Shown here piece by piece: positions 9,329 through 18,520 of a stretch of 37,207 nt of DNA (position 1 is the stretch's first letter; each line of letters opens with the position of its first letter). The notes beneath the pieces were generated by a model, which worked only from the letters and a program-made list of their open reading frames with translations, was not told where the DNA came from and ran no database searches. Source of the DNA: Gallionellaceae bacterium (lineage in GTDB: Bacteria; Pseudomonadota; Gammaproteobacteria; Burkholderiales; Gallionellaceae); NCBI GenBank assembly GCA_009885195.1, contig VFLG01000024.1:1-37207 (forward strand), given 5' to 3'. A program made the position numbers and the translations under genes.

Positions 9329-9481
9329 CCCATGACGCCCCATTATTTTCGAATGCACACTTTAACCTGAAAACATCTGGGAAATTCCGGGTTATGATCT
9401 TGCCAGATATTACCGCCACATTTTTACAGGAAGTCAGCGTAGTATAGCAATCGCATAAAATCAGAGTGAGCAAACAATCCG

Positions 9482-10114
9482 ATGAACCCCGCCAAACGCC
9501 GCGAAATTTTCCTGCGCCTGCAAGCGGCCAACCCGCATCCCACTACTGAGCTGGAATATCATTCGACCTTTGAGCTATTGATTGCTGTCATCTTGTCGGC
9601 GCAAGCCACGGATGTAAGCGTAAACGCCGCTACGCGGCAACTGTTTCCGGTCGCCAACACGCCGCAGGCCATTCTGAATTTAGGCGAAACAAAATTGCGC
9701 AACTATGTACAGCGTATCGGCCTGTACCAGACCAAATCCAAACACATTATCCAAACCTGCAAGCTGCTGCTGGAAAAGCATGGCGGCGATGTGCCGCAGA
9801 CGCGCGCGGAACTCGAAGCCCTGCCGGGTGTGGGACGCAAAACCGCCAACGTCGTGCTCAACACCGCCTTCGGCCAGCCGGTTATCGCGGTGGATACCCA
9901 TATCTTCCGCGTGGCCAACCGCACCGGACTGGCATCGGGTAAAACCGTGCTGGAAGTGGAACATAAGCTGTTCAAATTCACTCCGGATGAATTCAAACAT
10001 GACGCACATCACTGGCTGATTCTGCATGGGCGCTATGTGTGCCAGGCGCGTAAGCCGAAGTGCGGGATTTGTAGTATCGTGAATTTGTGCGAATACCGGG
10101 ACAAGGTAATATAG
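9482..10114 (+). CDS. nth: Endonuclease III
   Basis: 210 aa DNA glycosylase/AP lyase that removes oxidised pyrimidines in base-excision repair. The helix-hairpin-helix motif LPGVGRKTANVV holds catalytic Lys120, and Asp138 lies in AVDTH, the same numbering as E. coli Nth. The [4Fe-4S] cluster ligands are Cys187, Cys194, Cys197 and Cys203 in the C-terminal C-x6-C-x2-C-x5-C pattern. It is followed immediately by a DUF1841 gene, with no gap. Confidence 0.98.
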   Translation: MNPAKRREIFLRLQAANPHPTTELEYHSTFELLIAVILSAQATDVSVNAATRQLFPVANTPQAILNLGETKLRNYVQRIGLYQTKSKHIIQTCKLLLEKHGGDVPQTRAELEALPGVGRKTANVVLNTAFGQPVIAVDTHIFRVANRTGLASGKTVLEVEHKLFKFTPDEFKHDAHHWLILHGRYVCQARKPKCGICSIVNLCEYRDKVI

Positions 10115-10540
10115 ATGATGTTCAATCCAACCCGCGATGAAGCCCGCTTGTTTTTGTTCGAAACCTGGCGCAAACGCCGCGCCGGGGAATTGCTCACGCC
10201 ATTGGAAGACCTGGTCGCGCAACTGATCGAAAAGCATCCGGAATATCACGGCCTGCTGGCTGATCCAGATCGCTATCAGGATAAAGACTACGCGCCGGAA
10301 CAGGGAGCAACCAATCCCTTTCTGCACTTGATGATGCATCTCACCATTGAGGAACAGATTTCCACTGGACAGCCGCACGGCATCCGCGCACACTTCCAGC
10401 GGCTCGCCGCGCATTACCAATCGGAACACGACGCGCAACACCGCATGATGGAATGCCTGGCGGAGATGATCTGGCAAGCGCAGCGCAATGGCACGGCACC
10501 GGATGCATCTTTATATTTGACCTGTTTGGAGAAACAATAG
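10115..10540 (+). CDS. DUF1841 family protein
   Basis: 141 aa, soluble and rich in His and charged residues. It shows the DUF1841 pattern: MFNPTRDEARLFLFETWRK at the start, LEDLVAQLIEKHPEYHGLL, and the block NPFLHLMMHLTIEEQ near the middle, with many histidines towards the end. No biochemical role is known for the family. It abuts nth on the left, and its TAG shares one base with the GTG start of the adenosyltransferase, so the three genes form one transcription unit. Confidence 0.88.
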   Translation: MMFNPTRDEARLFLFETWRKRRAGELLTPLEDLVAQLIEKHPEYHGLLADPDRYQDKDYAPEQGATNPFLHLMMHLTIEEQISTGQPHGIRAHFQRLAAHYQSEHDAQHRMMECLAEMIWQAQRNGTAPDASLYLTCLEKQ

Positions 10541-11076
10541 TGGCTAACCGTCTGAGCAAAATCGTCACCCGCACCGGCGATGACGGCACGACCGGGCTGG
10601 CCGATGGGTCGCGCGTGCCCAAGCACAGCGCGCGCATTTGTACCATCGGCAACGTGGATGAACTTAACAGCCATCTCGGCGTGCTACTCGCCGAGGCGCT
10701 GCCGCCGGACGTGCGCGATGCGCTGCTGGCCATTCAGAACGACTTGTTCGATTTGGGCGGTTCTCTGGCGTATCCCATTGCGCCGTTCACCGAAGACAAA
10801 GTCGCGCGTCTGGATCATGCCATCGCGCACTACAACGCCGATTTGCCGCCGCTCAGAGAATTCATACTGCCGGGAGGGACGCGCGCTGCGGCACTCTGTC
10901 ATGTTGCCCGCACTGTGGCTCGCCGCGCGGAACGCGACTTGGTCGCGCTGGCCAGTGAAGAAGCCACTCCGGAACAGGGCCTGCCCTACCTGAACCGCCT
11001 GTCTGATTTGCTATTCATACTGAGCCGTGTACTGAATCTGGCCGAAGGGCAAGCGGAAGCGATGTGGCATAAATAA
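10540..11076 (+). CDS. Cob(I)alamin adenosyltransferase, PduO type
   Basis: 178 aa. It transfers adenosyl from ATP to cob(I)alamin to make coenzyme B12. The ATP-binding N-terminus TRTGDDGTTGLADG, VDELNSHLG, and the later LPGGTRAAALCHVARTVARRAER block are typical of PduO-type enzymes. I chose the GTG at 10540, giving the usual start (ANRLSKIVTRTGD). It has a GGAG site ten bases upstream and overlaps the previous stop by one base; upstream ATGs would lie inside the DUF1841 gene. The stop is followed one base later by a MITE-like element. Confidence 0.93.
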   Translation: MANRLSKIVTRTGDDGTTGLADGSRVPKHSARICTIGNVDELNSHLGVLLAEALPPDVRDALLAIQNDLFDLGGSLAYPIAPFTEDKVARLDHAIAHYNADLPPLREFILPGGTRAAALCHVARTVARRAERDLVALASEEATPEQGLPYLNRLSDLLFILSRVLNLAEGQAEAMWHK

Positions 11077-11077
11077 T

Positions 11078-11219
11078 GGGCGCCTCTATAAATTCAAAAT
11101 CCTAAGCGAGACAAGGCGCGAGAAAAATTTTAGCGCGCCGCATATGTTTGATATGTAAGCGTTAAAAATTTTTGAGCAACGCAGTATCGCGACGGAGTTT
11201 GGATTTATAGAGATGCCCT
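11078..11219. repeat. MITE-like element, copy A
   Basis: 142 bases with imperfect terminal inverted repeats: GGGCGCCTCTATAAATTCAA at the left end mirrors the right end (TTGGATTTATAGAGATGCCC). It contains no reading frame. A second copy lies in the opposite orientation at 31202-31330. The outer ~70 bases at one end and ~40 at the other align closely, and the centre differs by an insertion of about 11 bases. The element begins one base after the stop codon of the adenosyltransferase gene. Size, terminal repeats and lack of coding capacity fit a non-autonomous mobile element; no transposase is in the window. Confidence 0.75.
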
Positions 11220-11373
11220 AATAATTTTCCCTAACCATCCGCCCAGATGTGCCAAAATGCGGCTGCCTTACCTCAAGCAGTTGTAAAACTGATGGTCAGG
11301 ACTTTGCTGCACACTTAAAGCGCAGCCTGAAACTGATGATTTTTTAACCAACCTCAATGGAGTGAATCGAATC

Positions 11374-12093
11374 ATGAAAAAACTACTGCCACTATTTTGC
11401 GCCTTGGCCTTTATTAGCCAATCTAGTTTTGCTGCGGAAATTTCCGCGCTACAAGCTCTGGCTCAGGCCGAGTTTAAAGTCCTATCCGAGGATTTGGGTT
11501 CGGCCTTCAGCTACAAGCCCGTTACTCCGGCAGAGCCGCTCGGCATCACCGGCTTTGACATCGGCCTGGTAGTGACCGGCACCGATATGGAAAAAAGCTC
11601 GCAAGCATGGTCCACGGCCACGGGTGGCGACACCATCAGCACGCTGATTATTCCCAAGCTGCACGTTGCCAAAGGCCTGCCTTTGAATCTGGATATTGCC
11701 GCGTTCTATTCCAAAATACCGACCACCAACATCTCACTGTTCGGCGCAGAATTGCGTTACGCCATACTGGAAGGCGGCATCACCATGCCGGCCGTGGCTA
11801 TACGCGGCGCAATGACCAAGCTAAGCGGAGTGACCCAACTGGCACTGGACACCAAGAGCCTGGATATTTCCATTTCCAAAGGCTTTGCCATGTTCACCCC
11901 TTATGCGGGTTTAGGGCAGGTGTGGGTGAATAGCACACCCAATGTGGGAGCCGTGTTGACCGAGGAAAGCTTTACCCAGCGCAAGCTGTTCGCGGGCGGC
12001 AACCTGAACCTTGGCTTGATCAATATGGCGCTGGAAGCGGATAAAACCGGAGAGGCCAAGTCATACAGCGTGAAGCTGGGTTTCCGTTTCTAG
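11374..12093 (+). CDS. Putative outer membrane protein, unknown family
   Basis: 239 aa. It has a clear signal peptide (KKLLPLFCALAFISQSSFAA), then alternating hydrophobic/polar strands, Gly- and Thr-rich loops, and a C-terminal strand ending in KLGFRF, the aromatic end expected of outer-membrane barrels. I do not recognise the family. The ATG at 11374 was chosen because GGAG ends 12 bases upstream; an earlier GTG would leave no room for a ribosome site. It stands alone and converges with the DAHP synthase gene, 15 bases apart. Confidence 0.75.
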   Translation: MKKLLPLFCALAFISQSSFAAEISALQALAQAEFKVLSEDLGSAFSYKPVTPAEPLGITGFDIGLVVTGTDMEKSSQAWSTATGGDTISTLIIPKLHVAKGLPLNLDIAAFYSKIPTTNISLFGAELRYAILEGGITMPAVAIRGAMTKLSGVTQLALDTKSLDISISKGFAMFTPYAGLGQVWVNSTPNVGAVLTEESFTQRKLFAGGNLNLGLINMALEADKTGEAKSYSVKLGFRF

Positions 12094-12108
12094 CGGGGCG
12101 CTGCAAAA

Positions 12109-13233
12109 CTACTGCCGGGCGTTCGGATAACGCTGCGCCAGCGCAACCCGTTTGAGGTACGCCTCGCGCGCGATCCGCACGTCTTCCAGAAAATACGGCA
12201 GCTCTTTCAACAGCAGTGCCTGCGGGCCATCCACCAGCGCCTTGGCCGGAGCAGGGTGAAAGTCCACCAGCACCATGTTCGCGCCGGCCATGACGCCTTG
12301 CGCGGTGACGTGCATCATATCGAGAATGCCATCCGGTGCGGCTTGTCGCGATCCGACCGAGTGCGACGGATCGATGCACACCGGCATGCGGGTCAGGCGC
12401 TTGACCACCGGCACATGGGCGAAATCCACAAAGTTGCGGTGCGGGTCGCCCATGTTGGTCTTCATGCCGCGCAGGCCAAAAACTACATTGCGGTTGCCTT
12501 CGCTGGCCAGATACTCGGCGGCGTTCAGCGATTCGTCCAGCGTGATGCCGAAACCGCGTTTGAGCAGGATCGGCATCTCGGTTTGGCGACCGACGATTTT
12601 CAGCAGCTCGAAATTCTGCGTGTTGCGCGTGCCGATTTGCAGCATCACGCCGGTCGGGTTGCCGGTCTGATGCAACGCTTCTTTGATCTCGTTGAGATGC
12701 GATTCGTGGGTGATTTCCATCGCGATCACCTTGATGCCGTATTTACCCGCCAGCTCGAACACATAAGGCAAACAATTTTTGCCATGCCCCTGAAATGCAT
12801 ACGGGCTGGTGCGCGGCTTGTATGCGCCCATGCGCGTGCATACCTGGCCGTTGTCGCGCAACGCTTGCAGCATCATTTCGACATGCTCTGGATTATCCAC
12901 CGCGCACAATCCGGCAAACACGTGGAGCGTGTCCTGACCGAAGCGCACGCCGTTGTACTCAAAAAATGCCGGGCGCTGGTCGTCCTTATGCCTGCCCAGA
13001 ATGCGGTACTCCTCCGACACGCGCACCGCACGCTCGACACAGGGTAGTCTTCGCATGTCTTCAATATCCAGCGATTTGGTGCTGCCGATCAGATAGATTT
13101 CCGTGAGTGTTTTTTCGCTGCCGCGCTCGACATGCACGCGGGTCTGGATACCCGGCAAGGTAGCCAGATGCGCCAGCAATTGCCGGTATTCCGCGCCTTG
13201 CGGGTCAGTGTTGGCAGAGAGAATAAGTATCAT
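12109..13233 (-). CDS. 3-deoxy-7-phosphoheptulonate (DAHP) synthase, type I-beta-like
   Basis: 374 aa. It condenses phosphoenolpyruvate and erythrose 4-phosphate, the entry to the shikimate pathway (aroE is also in this window). Residues ~1-80 resemble the ferredoxin-like regulatory domain of Thermotoga-type (I-beta) enzymes (GSEKTLTEIYLIG, VERAVRVSEEYRILGRH). The barrel shows GAYKPRTSPYAFQG, LQIGTRNTQNF, LLKRG and IDPSHSVG. The usual AGPCSVE motif reads AGLCAVD and the usual (C/S)ERG reads FGLRG. The metal-binding Cys is kept but neighbouring canonical residues are changed. DAHP synthase remains the best call; a changed specificity cannot be excluded. It is last in a leftward run after slmA, six bases away. 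Confidence 0.82.
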   Translation of the reverse strand: MILILSANTDPQGAEYRQLLAHLATLPGIQTRVHVERGSEKTLTEIYLIGSTKSLDIEDMRRLPCVERAVRVSEEYRILGRHKDDQRPAFFEYNGVRFGQDTLHVFAGLCAVDNPEHVEMMLQALRDNGQVCTRMGAYKPRTSPYAFQGHGKNCLPYVFELAGKYGIKVIAMEITHESHLNEIKEALHQTGNPTGVMLQIGTRNTQNFELLKIVGRQTEMPILLKRGFGITLDESLNAAEYLASEGNRNVVFGLRGMKTNMGDPHRNFVDFAHVPVVKRLTRMPVCIDPSHSVGSRQAAPDGILDMMHVTAQGVMAGANMVLVDFHPAPAKALVDGPQALLLKELPYFLEDVRIAREAYLKRVALAQRYPNARQ

Positions 13234-13239
13234 GGTGAT

Positions 13240-13818
13240 TTATTTACCGGAAAGAATTGCCCACTGCTGCGGCCATTGCGCCATCGGGTCACGGGTAAAG
13301 CCACTCTTGCCGAACTGAAGCCAGCGCCCGATCACATAGCACAACAGCACGTTGGCATGCGCGCCAACATCGGTCTTGCCGTCCAGCTCGCCCTGGCTTT
13401 GGGCGATGCGCAATGACTGCTTGAGTGTCGTTTCCAGCCGGTCGAACAATTGGTTGATGCGCAGTTGCAAGCGCGCGTCCTCGTTCACCAGCGCATCGCC
13501 GATCAGCACGCGCGTCATGCCACGATTTTTTTGGGCGAAACCGAGCAGCATGGCCAGGATACCTTCTGTCTGTTTCAGCCCACTACTTTCCTCCGCGCTG
13601 ATTTTGTTCACCAGACCAAACACGGTCTGCTCGATGAACTCGATCAACCCTTCGAACATCTGCGCCTTGCTGGCGAAATGGCGATACAGCGCCGCTTCCG
13701 AAATATCCAGCCGGGCGGCGAGCGCAGCCGTGGTGATCTTCTCGCCCTTGGGTTGTTCCAGCATTTCTGCCACGGTTTGCAGAATCTGTAATTTTCTTTC
13801 GCCCGGTTTACTTGCCAT
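13240..13818 (-). CDS. slmA: Nucleoid occlusion factor SlmA (TetR family)
   Basis: 192 aa. SlmA binds DNA sites spread over the chromosome outside the terminus region and blocks FtsZ ring assembly over the nucleoid. The N-terminal helix-turn-helix is EKITTAALAARLDISEAALYRHFASKAQMFEGL. The C-terminal dimerisation domain has FAQKNRGMTRVLIGDALVNED and the final LLCYVIGRWLQF, which match SlmA rather than metabolic TetR regulators. Association with argB and a HAD nucleotidase is a common betaproteobacterial arrangement. Confidence 0.93.
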   Translation of the reverse strand: MASKPGERKLQILQTVAEMLEQPKGEKITTAALAARLDISEAALYRHFASKAQMFEGLIEFIEQTVFGLVNKISAEESSGLKQTEGILAMLLGFAQKNRGMTRVLIGDALVNEDARLQLRINQLFDRLETTLKQSLRIAQSQGELDGKTDVGAHANVLLCYVIGRWLQFGKSGFTRDPMAQWPQQWAILSGK

Positions 13819-13828
13819 ATTGCCCCCG

Positions 13829-15396
<1,568 letters not shown>

Positions 15397-15485
15397 TTAC
15401 CCCAGAAATCCACCATCCCTGCAGCACAAAATAAAACGGGCTGCCGGTCGCGGGCGAAGTCTGCACTTACTTGATGGCAGCTCGC

Positions 15486-15947
15486 TCAGTGGTCATGGTG
15501 ATGCTCGTGCGAATTATTGCCCGCAGTGAGCGGCTTGACTTGAGCCTTCACCTCGACCTTCTCTTTGCGCTTGTCGGCAAACTGTATGGTCAGCGTAAGC
15601 GGCACGCTGTCGCCTGCCTTGAGCGGTCGCTTAAGGCCGATCAGCATGATGTGGTTGCCGCCGGAGCCAAGCTCGACTTCCTGCCCGGCAGGCAGCGGCA
15701 GCGCTTCCAGTTCGCGCATCTTCATCATGCCGTTGTCGTGGGTCATGCTGTGCATCGCGGCGCTGTCCGCTGCCGGGCTGGCCACGGCGACGATACGTGC
15801 CTCCCGCTGGCTGATAATGCGCAGGTAAACTGCCCCGCTTCCCTGCCCGGGCGCGGTGGCGCGCGCCCACGATTCGCTGACCGTTACCTCGCTTGCCCCA
15901 GCCTGTGTCGCAAATAACAGCGCAGCGATTAAAATTGCATGACGCAT
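15486..15947 (-). CDS. PCu(A)C-type periplasmic copper chaperone
   Basis: 153 aa. It carries Cu(I) in the periplasm, usually for assembly of the cytochrome oxidase Cu-A site. A signal peptide (RHAILIAALLFATQAGA) precedes the PCu(A)C domain. Copper ligands follow the H-M-x-n-H-x-M pattern: MHSMTHDNGMMKM in the first half and GNHIMLIGL in the second. The C-terminus is histidine-rich (HEHHHDH), a possible extra metal-loading site. The ATG at 15947 was chosen because of the strong AAGGAAGG six bases upstream. No Sco1 or oxidase gene is adjacent. Confidence 0.92.
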   Translation of the reverse strand: MRHAILIAALLFATQAGASEVTVSESWARATAPGQGSGAVYLRIISQREARIVAVASPAADSAAMHSMTHDNGMMKMRELEALPLPAGQEVELGSGGNHIMLIGLKRPLKAGDSVPLTLTIQFADKRKEKVEVKAQVKPLTAGNNSHEHHHDH

Positions 15948-16048
15948 TGGAACCTTCCTTGATTTAAAAACGTGCCACAAGATACATGAGTCGCGCTGGA
16001 GCAGGCAAGCACTGTCTCATTCCATTTCCAGATCAATAGCGCAATTTC

Positions 16049-16120
16049 GTAGGGGCGCGATTTATCGCGCCCTTCTTCTGATGCATGAATAGATCAGGGC
16101 GCGATGAATCGCGCCCCTAC
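16049..16120. repeat. GGGGCGCGAT palindromic pair, copy 1
   Basis: Two units face each other: GTAGGGGCGCGATTTATCGC at the left and GCGATGAATCGCGCCCCTAC at the right, about 20 bases apart; each unit is itself a small palindrome. The reverse complement of the whole block matches a second copy at 24670-24747, including most of the internal spacer. It occupies the gap upstream of dacC. It looks like a REP-doublet (BIME-like) dispersed repeat. A fragment at 16130-16146 (TTTATAGAAGCCCCTTAAG) resembles one end of the MITE-like element of 11078-11219. Confidence 0.7.
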
Positions 16121-16206
16121 CGATCCGGGTTTATAGAAGCCCCTTAAGTTTGCAAGCGGCCGACAGCCGTTTCCAGGATAATTACGGCTTTGTTATTGGC
16201 CGCAAT

Positions 16207-17364
16207 ATGAAGCTTACGCTGTCGTTTCTTATCACCCTGCTATTGCCAACCCTCGCCCAGGCGCAGCAAGCCACCCCCCTGACGCCCGCGCCAGCATTGG
16301 CAGCCAAGTCCTATGTATTGTACGACTTCACCAGCAACCAGATTCTGGTCAACCAGAACGGTAACGAGCGCATCGAGCCTGCCTCCCTGACCAAGCTGAT
16401 GACGGCCTACCTGACCTTCACCGCGCTCAAGCTGGACCAGCTTACGCTCGGCGACTTGATTACCCCTACAGCCGAGGCACTGCGCATCGAAGGCCAGGAA
16501 TCACGCATGTTCCTCGACAAAAACAAACCGGTCACAGTGGCGGAATTACTGCGCGGCCTCATCGTACAGTCCGGCAACGATGCCGCGCGTGTGTTGGCAA
16601 TCGCCATCGCTGGCAGCGAGGAAAAATTCGCCAACTCGATGAACCAGGAAGCGCGGCGTTTGAACATGGCTAACACCCGCTTCGCCAACGCCACCGGCGT
16701 GCCACAGCCCCAGCACTACTCCACCGCCTACGACCTGGCACTGCTTGCCGCCGCCATTGTGCGCGATTTCCCGGAACACTATCCGCTCTACAGCATGCGC
16801 GAATACCAGTACAACAATATCAATCAGACCAATCGCAACCGCCTGTTGTGGATGGACCCCTTTGTGGATGGCATGAAAACCGGGCACACTGAAAGCGCCA
16901 AATTCTGCCTGATCGCGTCGGCCAAGCGCGATCAGCGGCGGCTTATTTCGGTGCTGATCGGCGCGGCCTCGGATAACCTGCGCGCCACGGAAAGCCAGAG
17001 GTTACTGAATTACGGCTTGCAACATTTTGAAGCGGTGCGCCTGTACCAAAAAAATCAGACGGTGGCCGGGGTGCGGCTATGGAAAGGCGCCGAGAGCAAG
17101 GTCAATGCGGGATTCCGCAGCGACCTTTTCCTGTCCATCCCGAAAGGGCAACTGGCACAATTGAAAGCGGTCATGGAAACGCAGCAGCCTCTGATCGCGC
17201 CCATTAGCGGCGGACAAAAAATCGGCATACTGAAACTCACGCTGGGCGGCCAGCCCTATGCCGAATTTCCGATGGTGGCGCTGGATGCCGTGCCGCTGGC
17301 CAATATATTTTCACGCGGGTGGGACAGCATCCGCCTGCTTTTCAATAAAATTATCGGCACTTAA
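16207..17364 (+). CDS. dacC: D-alanyl-D-alanine carboxypeptidase (PBP5/6 type)
   Basis: 385 aa. It trims the terminal D-Ala of peptidoglycan stem peptides in the periplasm. A signal peptide ends near ALAQAQ (residue ~20). The active-site triad of this S11 family is present: Ser60-x-x-Lys63 in ASLTKLM, Ser122-Gly-Asn124, and Lys224-Thr-Gly in GMKTGHT. A C-terminal PBP5-type beta-domain follows, ending in a weakly amphipathic membrane anchor (DSIRLLFNKIIG). The ATG at 16207 gives the signal peptide directly; an earlier in-frame ATG adds non-family residues. It leads the dacC-dat-ybeD-lipB-lipA operon. The symbol could equally be dacA. Confidence 0.94.
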   Translation: MKLTLSFLITLLLPTLAQAQQATPLTPAPALAAKSYVLYDFTSNQILVNQNGNERIEPASLTKLMTAYLTFTALKLDQLTLGDLITPTAEALRIEGQESRMFLDKNKPVTVAELLRGLIVQSGNDAARVLAIAIAGSEEKFANSMNQEARRLNMANTRFANATGVPQPQHYSTAYDLALLAAAIVRDFPEHYPLYSMREYQYNNINQTNRNRLLWMDPFVDGMKTGHTESAKFCLIASAKRDQRRLISVLIGAASDNLRATESQRLLNYGLQHFEAVRLYQKNQTVAGVRLWKGAESKVNAGFRSDLFLSIPKGQLAQLKAVMETQQPLIAPISGGQKIGILKLTLGGQPYAEFPMVALDAVPLANIFSRGWDSIRLLFNKIIGT

Positions 17365-17374
17365 GGATCATACG

Positions 17375-18232
17375 ATGACAGTCTATTTAAACGGTCAATT
17401 CATGCCCATCGAGGAAGCCAGGATTCCCGTGCTGGATCGCGGCTTCATTTTCGGCGACGGCGTGTACGAAGTGATCCCGGTGTATTCGCGCCATGCCTTT
17501 CGTCTGGCCGAACATCTCCAGCGCCTGCAGCACAGCCTGGACGGCATCAGGCTGGCCAATCCGCACAGCGGGGACGAATGGGCAAGCATCATCAACGAAC
17601 TCATCGCGCGCAACGCGGAGCAAGACCAATATCTGTATCTGCACATCACGCGTGGCGTGGCCAAGCGCGATCACGCTTTTCCCAACCCGCCGATCCAGCC
17701 GACGGTGTTCATGATGAGCAACCCGCTGCTCACCCCGCCTGCCGCCCTGCTCGCCAGTGGCGTGGGCGCGGTCAGCGCGGCGGATAACCGCTGGCTGCGC
17801 TGCGACATCAAGGCCATCGCCCTGCTGCCCAACGTGCTGCTGCGCCAGATGGCGGTCGATGCGGGCTGCGCGGAAACCATACTGATTCGGGATAATGCGT
17901 TCATGACCGAGGGCGCGGCCAGCAACATATTTGTGGTCAAAAATAACACGCTGCTCGCCCCGCCGAAAAATAATCTGATGCTGCCCGGCATCACCTACGA
18001 CGTAATACTGGAAATCGCCGCCGCCAACGGCATCCCGCATGAAATACGCAAGATCGCCAAGAGCGAAGTGTTCGACGCGGACGAATTGCTGCTCACATCA
18101 AGCACCAAGGAAGTGCTCGCCATCACCACGCTGGATGGCAAGCCGGTCGGCACAGGCAAACCGGGCGCGATGTTCGCAAAACTGCACAAGCTGTATCAAG
18201 ATTACAAGCGCGATGTGATGCGGAAAAATTAG
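17375..18232 (+). CDS. dat: D-amino acid aminotransferase
   Basis: 285 aa, class IV PLP aminotransferase. It interconverts D-Ala and D-Glu with their 2-oxo acids. The residues that define D-amino-acid specificity in the Bacillus enzyme are present at matching positions: Tyr31 and the Arg98-x-His100 carboxylate trap (KRDH). The PLP lysine is Lys146 in CDIKAIALLPNVL, and Glu179 of TEGAASN contacts the cofactor. It starts 10 bases after dacC and has an AAGGATC ribosome site. Supplying or recycling D-amino acids next to a peptidoglycan carboxypeptidase makes functional sense. Confidence 0.95.
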   Translation: MTVYLNGQFMPIEEARIPVLDRGFIFGDGVYEVIPVYSRHAFRLAEHLQRLQHSLDGIRLANPHSGDEWASIINELIARNAEQDQYLYLHITRGVAKRDHAFPNPPIQPTVFMMSNPLLTPPAALLASGVGAVSAADNRWLRCDIKAIALLPNVLLRQMAVDAGCAETILIRDNAFMTEGAASNIFVVKNNTLLAPPKNNLMLPGITYDVILEIAAANGIPHEIRKIAKSEVFDADELLLTSSTKEVLAITTLDGKPVGTGKPGAMFAKLHKLYQDYKRDVMRKN

Positions 18233-18253
18233 GTAGGTTGGGCACAGAACAAA

Positions 18254-18520
18254 ATGAAATCGGCAGACTCCCTCATTGATTACCCGTGCGACTTCCCGAT
18301 CAAAGTAATGGGGCAGTCGCAGCAAGGTTTCGCGCAAGCGATAACAGAAGTCGTGTTGCGCCACGACCCACAGTTCAGCGCCGCCAGCATGGAAATGCGC
18401 AGCAGCAAGGCAGCGCGCTACCTCAGCCTGACCTGCACCGTGCGCGCCACTTCGCGCCAGCAACTCGACGCGCTGTATCAGGAACTATGCGACCACCCGA
18501 TGGTGGTGATGGTGTTATGA
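18254..18520 (+). CDS. ybeD: YbeD family protein (DUF493)
   Basis: 88 aa. A small ferredoxin-like/ACT-like protein conserved between dacA/dacC and lipB in many proteobacteria, of unknown precise role and proposed to be regulatory. Conserved text includes LIDYPCDFPIKVMG, SSKAARYLSLTCTVRATSR and the final HPMVVMVL. The TGA overlaps the ATG of lipB by four bases. Confidence 0.94.
   Translation: MKSADSLIDYPCDFPIKVMGQSQQGFAQAITEVVLRHDPQFSAASMEMRSSKAARYLSLTCTVRATSRQQLDALYQELCDHPMVVMVL

Noticed and set aside
9680-10477. Long minus-strand open frame opposite nth and DUF1841
   Set aside because: It covers two genes with clear family motifs on the other strand; the frame is open only because of their codon bias.
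12256-13047. Plus-strand open frame opposite the DAHP synthase
   Set aside because: Rich in His, Arg and Ala as expected for an antisense shadow, and no domain is visible.
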